A stretch of DNA of 64,000 nt. It comes from Bradyrhizobium canariense (lineage in GTDB: Bacteria > Pseudomonadota > Alphaproteobacteria > Rhizobiales > Xanthobacteraceae). Below the pieces are notes generated by a model. The model was not told where the DNA came from and searched no databases. It saw only the letters and a program-made list of their open reading frames with translations. Where the stretch lies: NCBI RefSeq assembly GCF_018130465.1, contig NZ_JAFCKJ010000001.1:124001-188000 (forward strand), written 5' to 3'. Of the stretch, positions 8,319-17,504 are shown in pieces. Made by a program: the position numbers and the translations under genes. Positions within the stretch are counted from its first letter, which is position 1. Every line of letters starts with the position of its first letter.

Positions 8319-9641
8319 GTGACCTCACCTGAATCTTTCGTCCGACCCGGCGCATTCCGAACCCTGTCGCTGCGTGCGCCGCTCGACCTGCTCTTCCTGC
8401 TCTGCTGCTTCATCCTGGCTGCCGACGTTCTCGGTCCCGAGATCTTCGGGCACGGCAAGACCAAGGATTACGGCCTGTGGTACTGGGCCGGGCAGCAGGT
8501 CTTGCAGGGTGGGCCGCTCTATCCCGCCGACATCCGTGAGTACTTCGAGTTCATCTACCCACCGCTGCCGGCGATCCTGCTGGCGATCCCGAGCTGGTTC
8601 GGCAAGATCGCGCTCTACACCGTGCTGTCGATCCTGAATATTGCGGCGTGGTGGTACACCGGGATGCTCTCCAATGCCATGACCGGTTCGGGCCGCAGGC
8701 CTGGACCCTGGCTGGAGGCGCTGCCCGCTCTCGTCACCGTGACCTTCGTGTTCGACATGTTCGATCTTGGCCAGCCGAACCTCGTCTTGCTGGCGATGAT
8801 GCTCTACGGCTTCTGGAGCTTGCAGCATCAGCGCTCCTGGCTCGCAGGCTTCATGTTCGCGCTCGCCACCGCCATCAAGGTGTTTCCCATTGCGGTGCTG
8901 CCCTATCTGGTCTGGCGGCGGAAGTGGGCGGCCGCCGTCGCTACGGTCGCCTTCACCGGCTTGCTTCTCTATGTGGTGCCGGCACCCATTCGCGGCTTCG
9001 AGCGCAACGCCGCCGAGCTCAAGACCTGGTATCAGGGCATGGTCGGGTCGAGCTCTGAAAAGGGATTTGGCCAGCGCGACGAGCAGAACTGGTCGTGGGT
9101 GAACCAGTCACTCATTGCTGTCACGCACCGGCTGGTCCGGCCAATCAACTACAATCAGGAGGATCCCAACAAGCCGCCGCGCACGATGAATGTCATCGAC
9201 GTCGATTACAGGACGGCGAACTGGATCGTGCTGGCGCTGTCGGCGTTGCTCGGACTCGGTTTCGTCGCGGTCATGCCACGGCAAGCGCGGCGTACGGCGC
9301 GCTCGGACGCCGAGGAGCTCGGCATCCTGTTCTGCCTGATGACGGTGGCATCGCCCCTGGCGCGGCAATACTACTTCATGTGGCTGTTTTTCCCGATGAC
9401 CGTGCTGATGCATCGTGCCGCCTTCGACGAGCGGGCGAACGTACGCCTGGGAACCTGGCTCGCCCTTGGCGCCGCCGGCGTCCTCATGCTGCTGGCGCTG
9501 CCGTGGTTTCCCAATGTCTTCCAGGCCTGGGGCAATAACCTCGTCGCCACGGCGATCCTCGCAGGTGCGCTCGGATGGCACATCCGGCATCCGCCCGTCG
9601 CGGCTAGCTCCGACGCCGCGGCAGGGCTAAAAGCGCAGTAA
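8319..9641 (+). CDS. GT87-like (DUF2029) polytopic membrane glycosyltransferase
   Basis: 440 residues with about nine to eleven hydrophobic segments, the first at LDLLFLLCCFILAADVL. The hydrophilic loop KTKDYGLWYWAGQQVLQGGPLYPADIREYFEFIYPP carries the acidic and YPP features of the DUF2029/GT87 polyprenyl-phosphate-mannose-type transferases. Substrate is unknown. The start is GTG at 8319 (MTSPESFVRPG); no earlier start gives a sensible N-terminus. It is flanked by unrelated plus-strand genes. Confidence 0.8.
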   Translation: MTSPESFVRPGAFRTLSLRAPLDLLFLLCCFILAADVLGPEIFGHGKTKDYGLWYWAGQQVLQGGPLYPADIREYFEFIYPPLPAILLAIPSWFGKIALYTVLSILNIAAWWYTGMLSNAMTGSGRRPGPWLEALPALVTVTFVFDMFDLGQPNLVLLAMMLYGFWSLQHQRSWLAGFMFALATAIKVFPIAVLPYLVWRRKWAAAVATVAFTGLLLYVVPAPIRGFERNAAELKTWYQGMVGSSSEKGFGQRDEQNWSWVNQSLIAVTHRLVRPINYNQEDPNKPPRTMNVIDVDYRTANWIVLALSALLGLGFVAVMPRQARRTARSDAEELGILFCLMTVASPLARQYYFMWLFFPMTVLMHRAAFDERANVRLGTWLALGAAGVLMLLALPWFPNVFQAWGNNLVATAILAGALGWHIRHPPVAASSDAAAGLKAQ

Positions 9642-9688
9642 TCTTGAGACCCCGATTTCTTGAGACATGAAAAGTAGGGAATACGACC

Positions 9689-11083
9689 ATGGCCAATGCG
9701 CAGCTTCAATCCGTGCTCGACCACATCGACAAGGAGTTTGACAACAGCCTGGAGCGTCTGTTCTCGCTGTTGCGGATCAAGTCGATCTCCGCCGATCCGG
9801 CCTTCGCGGCCGATTGCAAGGCGGCGGCCGAGCATCTTGCCAAGGACATCGCGAGCCTCGGCGTTGCGACTGAAGTGAGGACGACCGCCGGCCATCCCGC
9901 GGTCGTCGGCAAGAGCGTCGCGGGCGGCCGGCCGCATGTGCTGTTCTACGGCCACTATGATGTGCAGCCGGTCGATCCGCTTGATCTCTGGCACCGTCCG
10001 CCATTCGAGCCTGTCGTGACCGACCATGCCGACGGCCGCAAGATCATCGTCGCGCGCGGCGCCGAAGACGACAAGGGCCAGGTCATGACCTTCGTCGAGG
10101 CCTGCCGTGCCTGGAAGAAGGTGACGGGGTCGCTGCCGATTGACGTCACTTTCCTGATCGAAGGCGAGGAAGAAGTCGGCTCGAAGAACTTCGTGCCCTT
10201 CATCGAAGCCAACAAGGACGAGTTTAGGGCGGACTACGTGCTGGTCTGCGACACCGGGATGTGGGACCGCGATACGCCGGCGATCACGACCTCGTTGCGC
10301 GGCCTGCTCTATGAGGAGCTCAAGATCACCGCCGCCAATCGCGACCTGCATTCCGGCGTGTTCGGCGGCAGCGCGATGAACCCGATCCGGGTGCTGACCA
10401 GAATTCTCGGCGGGCTGTTCGACGATGACAACCGCATCACCATTCCTGGCTTCTATGACGGGGTGAAGGATACGCCGCCGGATATTCTCGCGCAGTGGAA
10501 GAAGCTCGACTTCACGCCGGATACGTTCCTCAAGCCCATTGGGCTCTCACTCCCGGCCGGTGAGAAGGGCCGGCTCTTGATCGAGCAGGCCTCGACGCGT
10601 CCGACCTGCGACGTCAACGGCATCTGGGGCGGTTATATCGGCGAGGGCTCCAAGACGGTGATCCCGTCGCATGCATCTGCCAAGGTCTCGTTCCGCCTGG
10701 TCGAAGGCCAGGATCCCGCGAAGATCCGCAAGGCTTTCCGCGAGTATGTGTCGGCGCGGATTCCGGGCGATTGCAAGGTCGAGTTCGGCGACCATTCCGC
10801 CGGGCCTGCGATCGCGCTCGACTGGAACATGAAGCCGCTCGCCGCGGCCAAGACCGCGCTGACGGAGGAATGGGGCAAGGAGACCGTGCTGATGGGCTCC
10901 GGCGCCTCGATCCCGATCGTCGCAGACTTCAAGCGCACGCTGGGGCTCGACTCGCTGCTCGTCGGTTTCGGGCTCGACGACGACAACATCCATTCGCCGA
11001 ACGAGAAGTACGACCTCCGCAGCTTCCAGAAAGGCATCCGTTCGTGGGCGCGCATCCTCGCGGCGCTGGCGGAGGTGAAGTAG
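9689..11083 (+). CDS. M20-family metallopeptidase (dipeptidase type)
   Basis: 464 residues, cytoplasmic. The di-metal site motifs of M20 peptidases are all visible: FYGHYDVQP (metal His near residue 89), GAEDDKGQ (bridging Asp), EGEEEVGS (catalytic Glu and metal Glu), CDTGMWD and the C-terminal DDDNIHSPNEKYDL with the metal His. The insert dimerisation domain lies between, about residues 210-375. It is close to the dipeptidase/CNDP-like subgroup of M20. A purine-rich AAAGTAGGGAA lies before the ATG at 9689. Confidence 0.93.
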   Translation: MANAQLQSVLDHIDKEFDNSLERLFSLLRIKSISADPAFAADCKAAAEHLAKDIASLGVATEVRTTAGHPAVVGKSVAGGRPHVLFYGHYDVQPVDPLDLWHRPPFEPVVTDHADGRKIIVARGAEDDKGQVMTFVEACRAWKKVTGSLPIDVTFLIEGEEEVGSKNFVPFIEANKDEFRADYVLVCDTGMWDRDTPAITTSLRGLLYEELKITAANRDLHSGVFGGSAMNPIRVLTRILGGLFDDDNRITIPGFYDGVKDTPPDILAQWKKLDFTPDTFLKPIGLSLPAGEKGRLLIEQASTRPTCDVNGIWGGYIGEGSKTVIPSHASAKVSFRLVEGQDPAKIRKAFREYVSARIPGDCKVEFGDHSAGPAIALDWNMKPLAAAKTALTEEWGKETVLMGSGASIPIVADFKRTLGLDSLLVGFGLDDDNIHSPNEKYDLRSFQKGIRSWARILAALAEVK

Positions 11084-11163
11084 GGGGGCTTGCAAGCTGA
11101 CATTCTGCAAAATGCTATCTTCGACAGAGTCTGGGCACCGCCAACGTTCCATCGAGGTTTGAA

Positions 11164-11748
11164 ATGATTCTCGGCAGAACCGACGGTGTGTGGCTGAACG
11201 AACCGAAGAGATGGGCCGCAGAAGACGACAGCCTTCAAATCGTTACCGACAACGGCAGCGATTTCTGGCGCGCGACGCATTATGGCTTCAATCGCGACAG
11301 TGGACACTTTCTTGGTTTTCCGACTGGCGAGGCCTTCACCGCCGAACTACACGTTCAGAGCGACTTCCGCGAACTCTACGATCAAGCAGGCATCATGGTT
11401 CGCATCGACGAGCGGCATTGGGTTAAGGCCGGGATTGAGTTCTCGGACGGACGCGCCATGCTTGGGAGCGTGTTGACCGACGAGCGTTCCGACTGGACGA
11501 CTGCACCGTATCAACACGATGCCAGCGATTTTTGGGTTCGCGCAACCGTCGACAAGGGTGTGCTTCGCTTGCAGATTTCGGCTGACGGCAAACTTTGGCC
11601 GCTGATGCGGCTGGCTCCATTCCCAAGGGCAAGCTGCTATCTTGTCGGGCCAATGGCCTGCACACCCGAGCGGGATGGGCTGAAGGTTCTGTTCACAAGC
11701 TTCCGTCTGTCGCCGCCGCTTGGCAGGCATTTGCACGATCTGAGCTAA
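11164..11748 (+). CDS. DUF1349 (concanavalin-like, 'regulation of enolase' type) protein
   Basis: 194 residues with the DUF1349 pattern: DFWRATHYGF near residue 40, LHVQSDFRELYDQAGIMVRIDERHWVKAGIEF in the middle and FPRASCYLVGPMACTPERDGLKVLFTSFRL at the end. These proteins have a beta-sandwich (ConA-like) fold. They are named after the yeast YPR1-region protein; biochemical function is not established. No signal peptide. A strong bidirectional terminator follows. Confidence 0.85.
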   Translation: MILGRTDGVWLNEPKRWAAEDDSLQIVTDNGSDFWRATHYGFNRDSGHFLGFPTGEAFTAELHVQSDFRELYDQAGIMVRIDERHWVKAGIEFSDGRAMLGSVLTDERSDWTTAPYQHDASDFWVRATVDKGVLRLQISADGKLWPLMRLAPFPRASCYLVGPMACTPERDGLKVLFTSFRLSPPLGRHLHDLS

Positions 11749-11779
11749 GGGAGCTGCCCAGCGCGTTGCTTTCAAATAA

Positions 11780-11807
11780 AAACGCCGCCCGGAATTGGGC
11801 GGCGTTT
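11780..11807. terminator. Bidirectional rho-independent terminator
   Basis: Perfect 11-base stem AAACGCCGCCC / GGGCGGCGTTT with a 6-base loop GGAATT. The stem's A/T ends give T-rich tails on both strands. It lies between the converging DUF1349 gene (plus) and class II aldolase gene (minus). Confidence 0.85.
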
Positions 11808-11864
11808 CATTCCAAAAGGCGTAGAGGTTAGTTGACCGCTACCCTACACCAAATCCCGAAAATC

Positions 11865-12644
11865 TCAAGACCGGTAGCCCGGAAGCTCGCGGTCCAGCTT
11901 GCGCAGCAGCGGCGGCCACACGAGGTTGGTGGCGCGCAGCTCGGCACGGTCGCGGTTGGCGAGCAGCTCGGTGTTCTTGTCGATCGCGACATCGTCGACC
12001 GGATAGACCGGCGTGCCCAGCGCGCGCGTACGCACCTGCATCGAGCAGGCGCGCTCGAGGTGATACATGCGCTCGAAGGCCGAGGCGACCGAGCGGCCGA
12101 CCGTCAGCGTGCCATGGTTGCGCAAGAGCATGTGGTTGTGGTCGCCGAGATCCTTCTGCAGCCGTGGCCGCTCGTCGTGGTCGAGCGCGATGCCTTCGTA
12201 GTCGTGATAGGCGAGGTCGTGGGTGACGAGCTGGGCGGTCTGGTTCAGCGGCAGCAGGCCTTCGGCGCTGCTCGACACCGCGGTGCCGTCGAGGGTGTGG
12301 AGATGCAGCACGCAGATCGCGTCCTCGCGCGCCTCGTGGATCGCCGAGTGGATGGTGAAGCCGGCGGGGTTGATGGTGTACTCGCTCTCGGAGAGCTGGT
12401 TGCCATGCAGATCGACCTTGACGAGGCTCGACGCCGTGATCTCGTCGAACATCAGCCCGTAGGGGTTGATGAGGAAATGATGGTCGGGGCCGGGGACGCG
12501 CGCGGAGATGTGGGTGTCGACCAGGTCGTCCCAGCCGTAGAGCGAGACGAGGCGATAGCAGGCGGCGAGATTGACCCGTTGCTGCCACTCGGCCTCCGTC
12601 ATGTTCGACGGTACTTCCTTCAGGCGCGCTTCCGCTGGCGACAT
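11865..12644 (-). CDS. Class II aldolase/adducin family protein
   Basis: 259 residues of the class II aldolase/adducin fold. The zinc-ligand histidines are expected in the VLHLHTLDG stretch and in the NHGTLTVGRS motif, both present. DTHISARVPGPDHHFLINPYG is the usual phosphate-site region. Many members act on sugar phosphates (fuculose-1-P aldolase, ribulose-5-P epimerase) or decarboxylate; the substrate here cannot be told. The start at 12644 gives MSPAEARLKEVPSNMTEAEW; a second start at the internal Met15 is possible. Monocistronic on the minus strand. Confidence 0.9.
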   Translation of the reverse strand: MSPAEARLKEVPSNMTEAEWQQRVNLAACYRLVSLYGWDDLVDTHISARVPGPDHHFLINPYGLMFDEITASSLVKVDLHGNQLSESEYTINPAGFTIHSAIHEAREDAICVLHLHTLDGTAVSSSAEGLLPLNQTAQLVTHDLAYHDYEGIALDHDERPRLQKDLGDHNHMLLRNHGTLTVGRSVASAFERMYHLERACSMQVRTRALGTPVYPVDDVAIDKNTELLANRDRAELRATNLVWPPLLRKLDRELPGYRS

Positions 12645-12756
12645 GGCTGATCTCTCCGAACTTCGTTGTTGCGGGGAGGGAGCGTAGTCTCGGTGATGGC
12701 CGGCGGCAAGGCGCTGAAAGCGCGGCAGTCAAGCGTAGCCCGCATGGGGAAAATTA

Positions 12757-14406
12757 TTACGGTGCCGGGATCGAGAGCAGGCTGGAAATGCTGCTGCCGC
12801 GGATGTCGTAGACGCGGGCGAACACCACGTCGTCGCGCTTGATCTCGACCAGCACGGGCGCGGTGAGGCCCTTGCAGTAGAACTCACCGAGCGTCATGGC
12901 GAAATCGGCAGCATTGGAATCCCAGCCGATGGTGAAGTCGGGGCCGAGCGCGACCTGGGCGGGCCGCTGCGGACCGCACACGGCGACCTTCCATTTGCGG
13001 TTGCGCGGCGGCACTTCCTGGCGTTCGACCAGCTGCTCGCGCAATTCGTCGGAGGCCTGCTTCAGCGCCAGACCCCAATAATCCAGCATGAAGCGGTCGT
13101 CGGCACCGCGGACGGTGCCGGCGATGTGGTTGAAGTGCGTGTATTGATAGGGATGCAGCCGGATCATCTCGGCGAGCGAGAGCGCAAGGCCAAAGCAGAA
13201 GGTCGCGAGCACGACCGGCTGCCAGGTGCGGTGATTGGCGCGCAGGCGCTCCATGGCCCGGGCAAAGGCGACGCCGCCAAGCACCGCCATCGGCGGGATC
13301 ACGAAGACGAAATGGCGGATGCCGTTGTACAGCGCCGGCCGCTTCACCATCGCGATCGCCAGCGGCAGCGTCGCTGCGAGCGTGAGCATCAGCAGGATGG
13401 TCTTGCGGCGGGCGGGAACCTCGCGGCGCGGCAGCAGCGCGAAGGTGCCGATCACGGCGCCGAACATCAGCACCAGCATCACCTCGGGCAACTGAAGCGC
13501 GAACAGCGTCGGCAGGTAGGACCAGGGCATGTCGGGCACGGATACGATCGCGCCGTCGAACATCTCCTTCCAGGGCTTCTCGAAGAAGTGCGAGAAGTAG
13601 GTCAGAGCCTCGAAGGGATTGCCGGGCTCCATGATCGACCACGGCCAGATCAGCCCCATCACGAGGTAGCCGAGCACGAGGCCGGGCAGCAGCACGTAGA
13701 CGACATGAGCGAAGCGGCGGACCGACTCGCGCAGGCCCTCGTTGCGCAGTTCCTCCAGGAACAGCGGCATGAAGCCGATCACGGCGTAGACCAGCGCAAG
13801 GCCGCCGAGGATTCGGGTGCCGAGCGAGAGGCCGGCACCAAGGCCGACGATGAGGATCGTGCGCGGCGAAGGCTGCGGATATTCCTCGGCGAGGCGGACG
13901 AGACCCAGCATCAGGATGATCATGGCCACCGCGAAGGGCGCATCCTTCGGGTTCATGAACATGTGGCCGTAGAAGATCGGGCAGAGCGCGAGCAGCAAGA
14001 GAGAGGCAAGTCCCGCAAGGGGGCCACCGACACGGCGGCCGAGCCGCCACGTCACCGCAAGTCCGATCACGCCGACGACGGCGCCGACCAGACGGCGCGT
14101 CTCGAACAGCTCGAGCGGAATCACCTTGTGCAGGAGGGCCGCGACCATGTCGAAGCCGCCGCCATACATATAGAGGTTGGCGAAGGACAGTGCCGCGGTG
14201 TCCTTAAAACCGGAACCGAACATGCGCAGCAGCAGGTCGGCATATTCGGCGTGGGTGTAGTCGTCCCAGCCGAGCCCGTAGTCGCGGAAGGTCAAGCCTG
14301 CAATGACGGCGACCGCAGCCAGCACCAGCATGGCGAGATCGTCGCAAGTCCGTTCAACCGAGCGCCGCAGAGGCGTGTCGATCGCCGAAGTCGTGATGGA
14401 TGTCAT
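12757..14406 (-). CDS. GT39/ArnT-like polytopic glycosyltransferase
   Basis: 549 residues with about ten to twelve membrane segments. The first periplasmic loop after the first segment contains DYGLGWDDYTHAEYADLLL, which has the acidic pair typical of the GT-C superfamily (dolichyl/undecaprenyl-phosphate sugar-dependent transferases). GHMFMNPKDAPFA and RPALYNGIRHFVFVIPP are further conserved-looking loops. A soluble C-terminal domain of about 120 residues follows the last segment. Substrate and pathway are unknown. It is monocistronic, 112 bases upstream of the class II aldolase gene on the same strand. Confidence 0.82.
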   Translation of the reverse strand: MTSITTSAIDTPLRRSVERTCDDLAMLVLAAVAVIAGLTFRDYGLGWDDYTHAEYADLLLRMFGSGFKDTAALSFANLYMYGGGFDMVAALLHKVIPLELFETRRLVGAVVGVIGLAVTWRLGRRVGGPLAGLASLLLLALCPIFYGHMFMNPKDAPFAVAMIILMLGLVRLAEEYPQPSPRTILIVGLGAGLSLGTRILGGLALVYAVIGFMPLFLEELRNEGLRESVRRFAHVVYVLLPGLVLGYLVMGLIWPWSIMEPGNPFEALTYFSHFFEKPWKEMFDGAIVSVPDMPWSYLPTLFALQLPEVMLVLMFGAVIGTFALLPRREVPARRKTILLMLTLAATLPLAIAMVKRPALYNGIRHFVFVIPPMAVLGGVAFARAMERLRANHRTWQPVVLATFCFGLALSLAEMIRLHPYQYTHFNHIAGTVRGADDRFMLDYWGLALKQASDELREQLVERQEVPPRNRKWKVAVCGPQRPAQVALGPDFTIGWDSNAADFAMTLGEFYCKGLTAPVLVEIKRDDVVFARVYDIRGSSISSLLSIPAP

Positions 14407-14691
14407 GGCTATTGGTGACCCGGAATCCCCTCTTGACCCTGCTGGCGCGCGCGGGCCTGCTCCCCGGAATCCCTATAGCGCAGTTCCATTACCAAGTAAT
14501 TGGGCATTATGGCTAAATTCCTGATGCGACGCAGCAAATCCTACCAGCTTGAGAGCGCTTAGAAGTACCGAACCGTAGCTGAAGGGAATGTGAATAAGTC
14601 CCTGATTTCCTTCCCTTTAGGAACGCAGGCTGCAATTCGACGTTGGCGTGGAACACGGTATGACGGTATCGTGGCGTGACGAGTGTCGCGT

Positions 14692-15591
14692 ATGGCTGCG
14701 CGGCCGGGGGTGAGTTCGATGGCGTTGGCATTGTTGATCGCAGGGATTTTCGCCGTTTTGGCGGGCCTCCTTGCGATCCTGTTCGGCTTCACCGTCAGGG
14801 AATTCAGTCTCGGCAGCACCCTCATAATGTCCGGCACCATTGGCGTCTGCTCCGGAATGTTACTGGCCGGCCTCTATGTCGTGGTCGCCGAACTGAAGGG
14901 CATTGCCCGCCGGCTGGCTGGATCAATCGCATCGCCCGAGGTTCGGGTCAGGCCCGTGCTGCCGGGTCTCGGGATGCCTGGAACGCCTGCCGCCGTGGCT
15001 GAGCCGCCGGGCGCAGGGAAGATCGAGGCGGCGCCGCCATTGCCGACCGCAGGCCCGCCGCCGTGGCAGAACGAAGCAGCCGCGCGCGAGCGTCCGCGCG
15101 TCGAGCCGCCGCCGGAGCCGGAAGTTCCGACCCCGCCTGAGGTTCCGGAACCGCCGCGCCGACGCAACCTGCTGTTCGCGTCGACCTCCCGCAAGGAGCG
15201 CGAGCGCGCGGAGGCGAAGACCGGCGAGGGCGTGCCGCCGCTGCCGCATGCCGAGCCGACAGCAGCGCCTGACGCACCGGACATTCCGCCTGCGAGCTTT
15301 GACGACGCCTGGCCGAAGCCGGGCCGTATGAGGCCCCCGGAGCCGCCGGCCGCCTCGCGGCGCCCGCCACCACGCTCGCCGTCGACCTTCGCGGAGGCTG
15401 CTCCGCCGCCTGCACCCGAGCCGGCGCCAGCGGCCGAGCAGGCGCCCGTGACGGTGCTCAAATCCGGCATCGTCGACGGCATGGCCTATTCGCTCTATTC
15501 CGACGGCTCGATCGAAGCGCAGATGCCGGAGGGCATGATGCGCTTTGCCTCGATCGACGAGTTGCGGTCCCATCTCGACCAGCGGTCCTGA
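14692..15591 (+). CDS. Membrane-anchored proline-rich hypothetical protein
   Basis: About 300 residues. Two N-terminal membrane helices (ALALLIAGIFAVLAGLLAILFGF and STLIMSGTIGVCSGMLLAGLYVVVA) are followed by a long Pro/Glu/Arg-rich region (about 100-240). A short conserved tail with GIVDGMAYSLYSDGSIEAQMPEGMMRFASIDELRSHL looks like a folded C-terminal motif. The start is uncertain: GTG 14683, ATG 14692 or ATG 14719. Only 14719 has an SD-like GGGGTGAG close upstream. No function can be named. Confidence 0.75.
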   Translation: MAARPGVSSMALALLIAGIFAVLAGLLAILFGFTVREFSLGSTLIMSGTIGVCSGMLLAGLYVVVAELKGIARRLAGSIASPEVRVRPVLPGLGMPGTPAAVAEPPGAGKIEAAPPLPTAGPPPWQNEAAARERPRVEPPPEPEVPTPPEVPEPPRRRNLLFASTSRKERERAEAKTGEGVPPLPHAEPTAAPDAPDIPPASFDDAWPKPGRMRPPEPPAASRRPPPRSPSTFAEAAPPPAPEPAPAAEQAPVTVLKSGIVDGMAYSLYSDGSIEAQMPEGMMRFASIDELRSHLDQRS

Positions 15592-15780
15592 GACCTGACG
15601 CGTCCAAGTCCTGCTGCGTTCAGTCCTGCCGCAGGCAAGTAGAGCGCGGCCATTCTCGTCGCTTCGCCAGTAAATCAACCCAGGCGCGTCAGTCGTTCCA
15701 TTTCAGCCGAACGTATTGTTGACACGGAATACTTTGGCGTCGTCAATCCCGTGAGCGCAAGGTGGAGAAGGGTCGAGCCG

Positions 15781-16197
15781 ATGTCGGATGCCGGGGCTAA
15801 GAATTTCATTGAGCTGACGGCGAGCATCGTGTCGGCCTATCTCAGCAACAATCCGACGCCTGCGGCTGAGATTCCGAACCTGATCAGCCAGGTGCATGGC
15901 GCGCTGGTGCGCGTTTCGTCGGGCCGCACCGAGACGGCGCCGCTCGAGCCGGCGAGGCCGGCGGTCTCGCTGAAGAAGTCGATCGCGCCCGATTATCTGG
16001 TCTGTCTGGAAGACGGCAAGCGCTTCAAGTCGCTGAAGCGCCATCTGCGCACACAGTACAACATGACGCCGGAGCAATATCGCGAGAAATGGGGCCTGCC
16101 GGCCGACTATCCCATGGTCGCGCCGAACTATGCGGTGGCCCGCTCGCAGCTTGCGAAGCAGATGGGACTGGGGCAGCAGCAGCGGAAGCGGAAGTAG
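15781..16197 (+). CDS. mucR: MucR/Ros-family transcriptional regulator
   Basis: 138 residues, the MucR/Ros length. The N-terminal helical part (FIELTASIVSAYLSNNP) mediates oligomerisation in the family. The DNA-binding part DYLVCLEDGKRFKSLKRHL (about 71-89) and MTPEQYREKWGLPADYPMVAPNYA follow. The usual Cys2His2 zinc site is incomplete: C75 and H88 are present, but D78 replaces the second Cys and Y93 the second His. Zinc-less members are known among the Ros homologues of Mesorhizobium (Ml proteins). Start ATG 15781 is preferred over GTG 15751 because of the GGTGGAGAAGG upstream. Confidence 0.93.
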   Translation: MSDAGAKNFIELTASIVSAYLSNNPTPAAEIPNLISQVHGALVRVSSGRTETAPLEPARPAVSLKKSIAPDYLVCLEDGKRFKSLKRHLRTQYNMTPEQYREKWGLPADYPMVAPNYAVARSQLAKQMGLGQQQRKRK

Positions 16198-16202
16198 AAT
16201 TT

Positions 16203-16634
16203 CTACGAGGCTTCCGCGAGCGCCTCTTTCGCGTCGGTCTTGATACGCTCGACCATCGAGCGCAGGCCGTTGGAACGCTGCGGCGTCAGATGATCGCGAA
16301 AGCCGAACTCGTCGAATACGGCAATGGCGTCGGTCGCAAGAATCTCCTGCGGCGTGCGGCCGGAATAAAGCGACAGCACGATCGCGACCAGCCCGCGCAC
16401 GATGTGGGCGTCACTGTCGCCGCGATATTTCAGGATCGGCGCGCCGCCATCGCGATGATCGATCAGCTTCTGAAGCCAGACCTGGCTGACGCAGCCGTTC
16501 ACCTTGTTCTCGGCCGAATGCTCGGCCTCGGACATCGGTTCCAGGGTGCGGCCGAGCTCGATGACATACCGGTAGCGGTCGTCCCACTCGTCCAGAATCT
16601 CGAAATTGTCCCTGATTTCGTCAATCGTCGTCAT
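16203..16634 (-). CDS. sufE: SufE-family cysteine desulfurase-associated sulfur acceptor
   Basis: 143 residues. SufE takes persulfide sulfur from the cysteine desulfurase SufS and passes it to the SufBCD scaffold for Fe-S cluster assembly. The acceptor Cys48 lies in the signature VNGCVSQVW, and GRTLEPMSEAEH precedes it as in the family. It converges on mucR with only 5 bases between stops. No other suf gene is present in this window. Confidence 0.93.
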   Translation of the reverse strand: MTTIDEIRDNFEILDEWDDRYRYVIELGRTLEPMSEAEHSAENKVNGCVSQVWLQKLIDHRDGGAPILKYRGDSDAHIVRGLVAIVLSLYSGRTPQEILATDAIAVFDEFGFRDHLTPQRSNGLRSMVERIKTDAKEALAEAS

Positions 16635-16700
16635 GCTGGCCCGTGTTCCCGTTCAGGCCAATATAGGGTCGCAAGCGCGTGAAATCGATAGGGTTTGGGG

Positions 16701-17120
16701 CTAATTCGCCGGCGCCGGGCCGCGCCATTCCAGCGCGAGGTCGTCCTGGGACAGGGTGTCGCGTGGCGCCTCGCTCGTAGCAGTGTCGCCTTCGCCGGCC
16801 AGAGCGATCGAGCCGGTGTGGTCGGGCGCCTTCTTGTCGGGCTTCTCGAGCTGCTCTTTCTTGTCGTTGATGATCTGGTAGATCTTGCGCGCGCCGTCTT
16901 GCGCGCGTTGGCCGATGATGGTCGCGGCCTGTCCGCCGACCTCGCAGGCCGCCGGCTGGCGCTTGCAGAACTGGGTCACGTCGGAGACGGCCGCGGTCGC
17001 AGCCTGCACCGCGTCGGCGGCGCCGATCTGCGGCAGCTTGTCCGATTCGGGCGTCTTGTCCCGCGGCAGGAGCACCAGCACCAGCCCGAGCCAGAATGTG
17101 ATGCGAAGCAGAAAGCGCAT
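16701..17120 (-). CDS. DUF5330 protein, probably membrane-anchored
   Basis: 139 residues. One N-terminal membrane segment (FLLRITFWLGLVLVLLP) is followed by an exported domain with two cysteines (QFCKRQPAACEVG) and ends in an acidic tail. This is the layout of DUF5330 proteins of Rhizobiales, whose role is unknown. The two Cys may form a periplasmic disulfide. It starts at 17120 and has no close operon partner. Confidence 0.78.
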   Translation of the reverse strand: MRFLLRITFWLGLVLVLLPRDKTPESDKLPQIGAADAVQAATAAVSDVTQFCKRQPAACEVGGQAATIIGQRAQDGARKIYQIINDKKEQLEKPDKKAPDHTGSIALAGEGDTATSEAPRDTLSQDDLALEWRGPAPAN

Positions 17121-17221
17121 CTTGCGACCTGTATGTTAGATCCCGCCGCGGCGATCTCCGCGGATGTCGGACCTAGCAACTCTCGATAAATCGCAAGTGA
17201 TTGCCTTCCGCTTAATTCGCG

Positions 17222-17268
17222 GAAAATTTACGCAAAAATCTTCGCAATCGACAGTCTCGTAAATTTTC
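17222..17268. repeat. Perfect 11-base inverted repeat in the kinase promoter region
   Basis: GAAAATTTACG at 17222-17232 and CGTAAATTTTC at 17258-17268 are exact reverse complements separated by 25 bases. AT-rich arms in a GC-rich promoter suggest a regulator binding pair or a cruciform, not a terminator. Confidence 0.6.
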
Positions 17269-17430
17269 GATTGACGTTCGTGCCCGTGATTCTGCCGGCG
17301 CGCCCATCCACCATTTCGAAACCATGCGGATCACGGTGAAACCCTGTGTTCACCATCCTCGCCGATGACGTCGTCAAATCGTCTAAAAAGCCCCGCGATG
17401 ACACGGTGTCCGGCGGCGTGCCGCGCTGCC

Positions 17431-17445
17431 TTAGTGTTCGTTTAA
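17431..17445. promoter_or_regulatory. CtrA-like site (one mismatch)
   Basis: TTAGTGTTCGTTTAA matches TTAA-N7-TTAA at 7 of 8 fixed bases, 60 bases upstream of the DivJ-like kinase start. CtrA is the cell-cycle response regulator of alphaproteobacteria. Binding is inferred only. Confidence 0.35.
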
Positions 17446-17504
17446 GGTCGCTCTGACACGGTGGCTCAACGATAAGGAGGCGTTCCGGCGCGTCTTCTCG
17501 ACGA

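Larger units (their letters stand above)
17121..17504. other. 384-base divergent control region with inverted repeat and CtrA-like site
   Basis: Lies between the divergent DUF5330 gene and the histidine kinase gene. It holds an 11-base inverted repeat (17222-17232 and 17258-17268) and a TTAG-N7-TTAA half-matching CtrA motif (17431-17445). A strong AAGGAGG at 17475-17481 is about 25 bases too far from the GTG at 17505. An open frame on the minus strand here has no recognisable product. Confidence 0.5.

Noticed and set aside
13126-14418. 430-codon plus frame opposite the GT39-like gene
   Set aside because: His/Gln/Arg-rich shadow; the minus strand has clear membrane segments.
14407-14680. Possible tRNA or small RNA in the gap before the Pro-rich protein
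   Set aside because: No cloverleaf or conserved tRNA boxes were found by eye.
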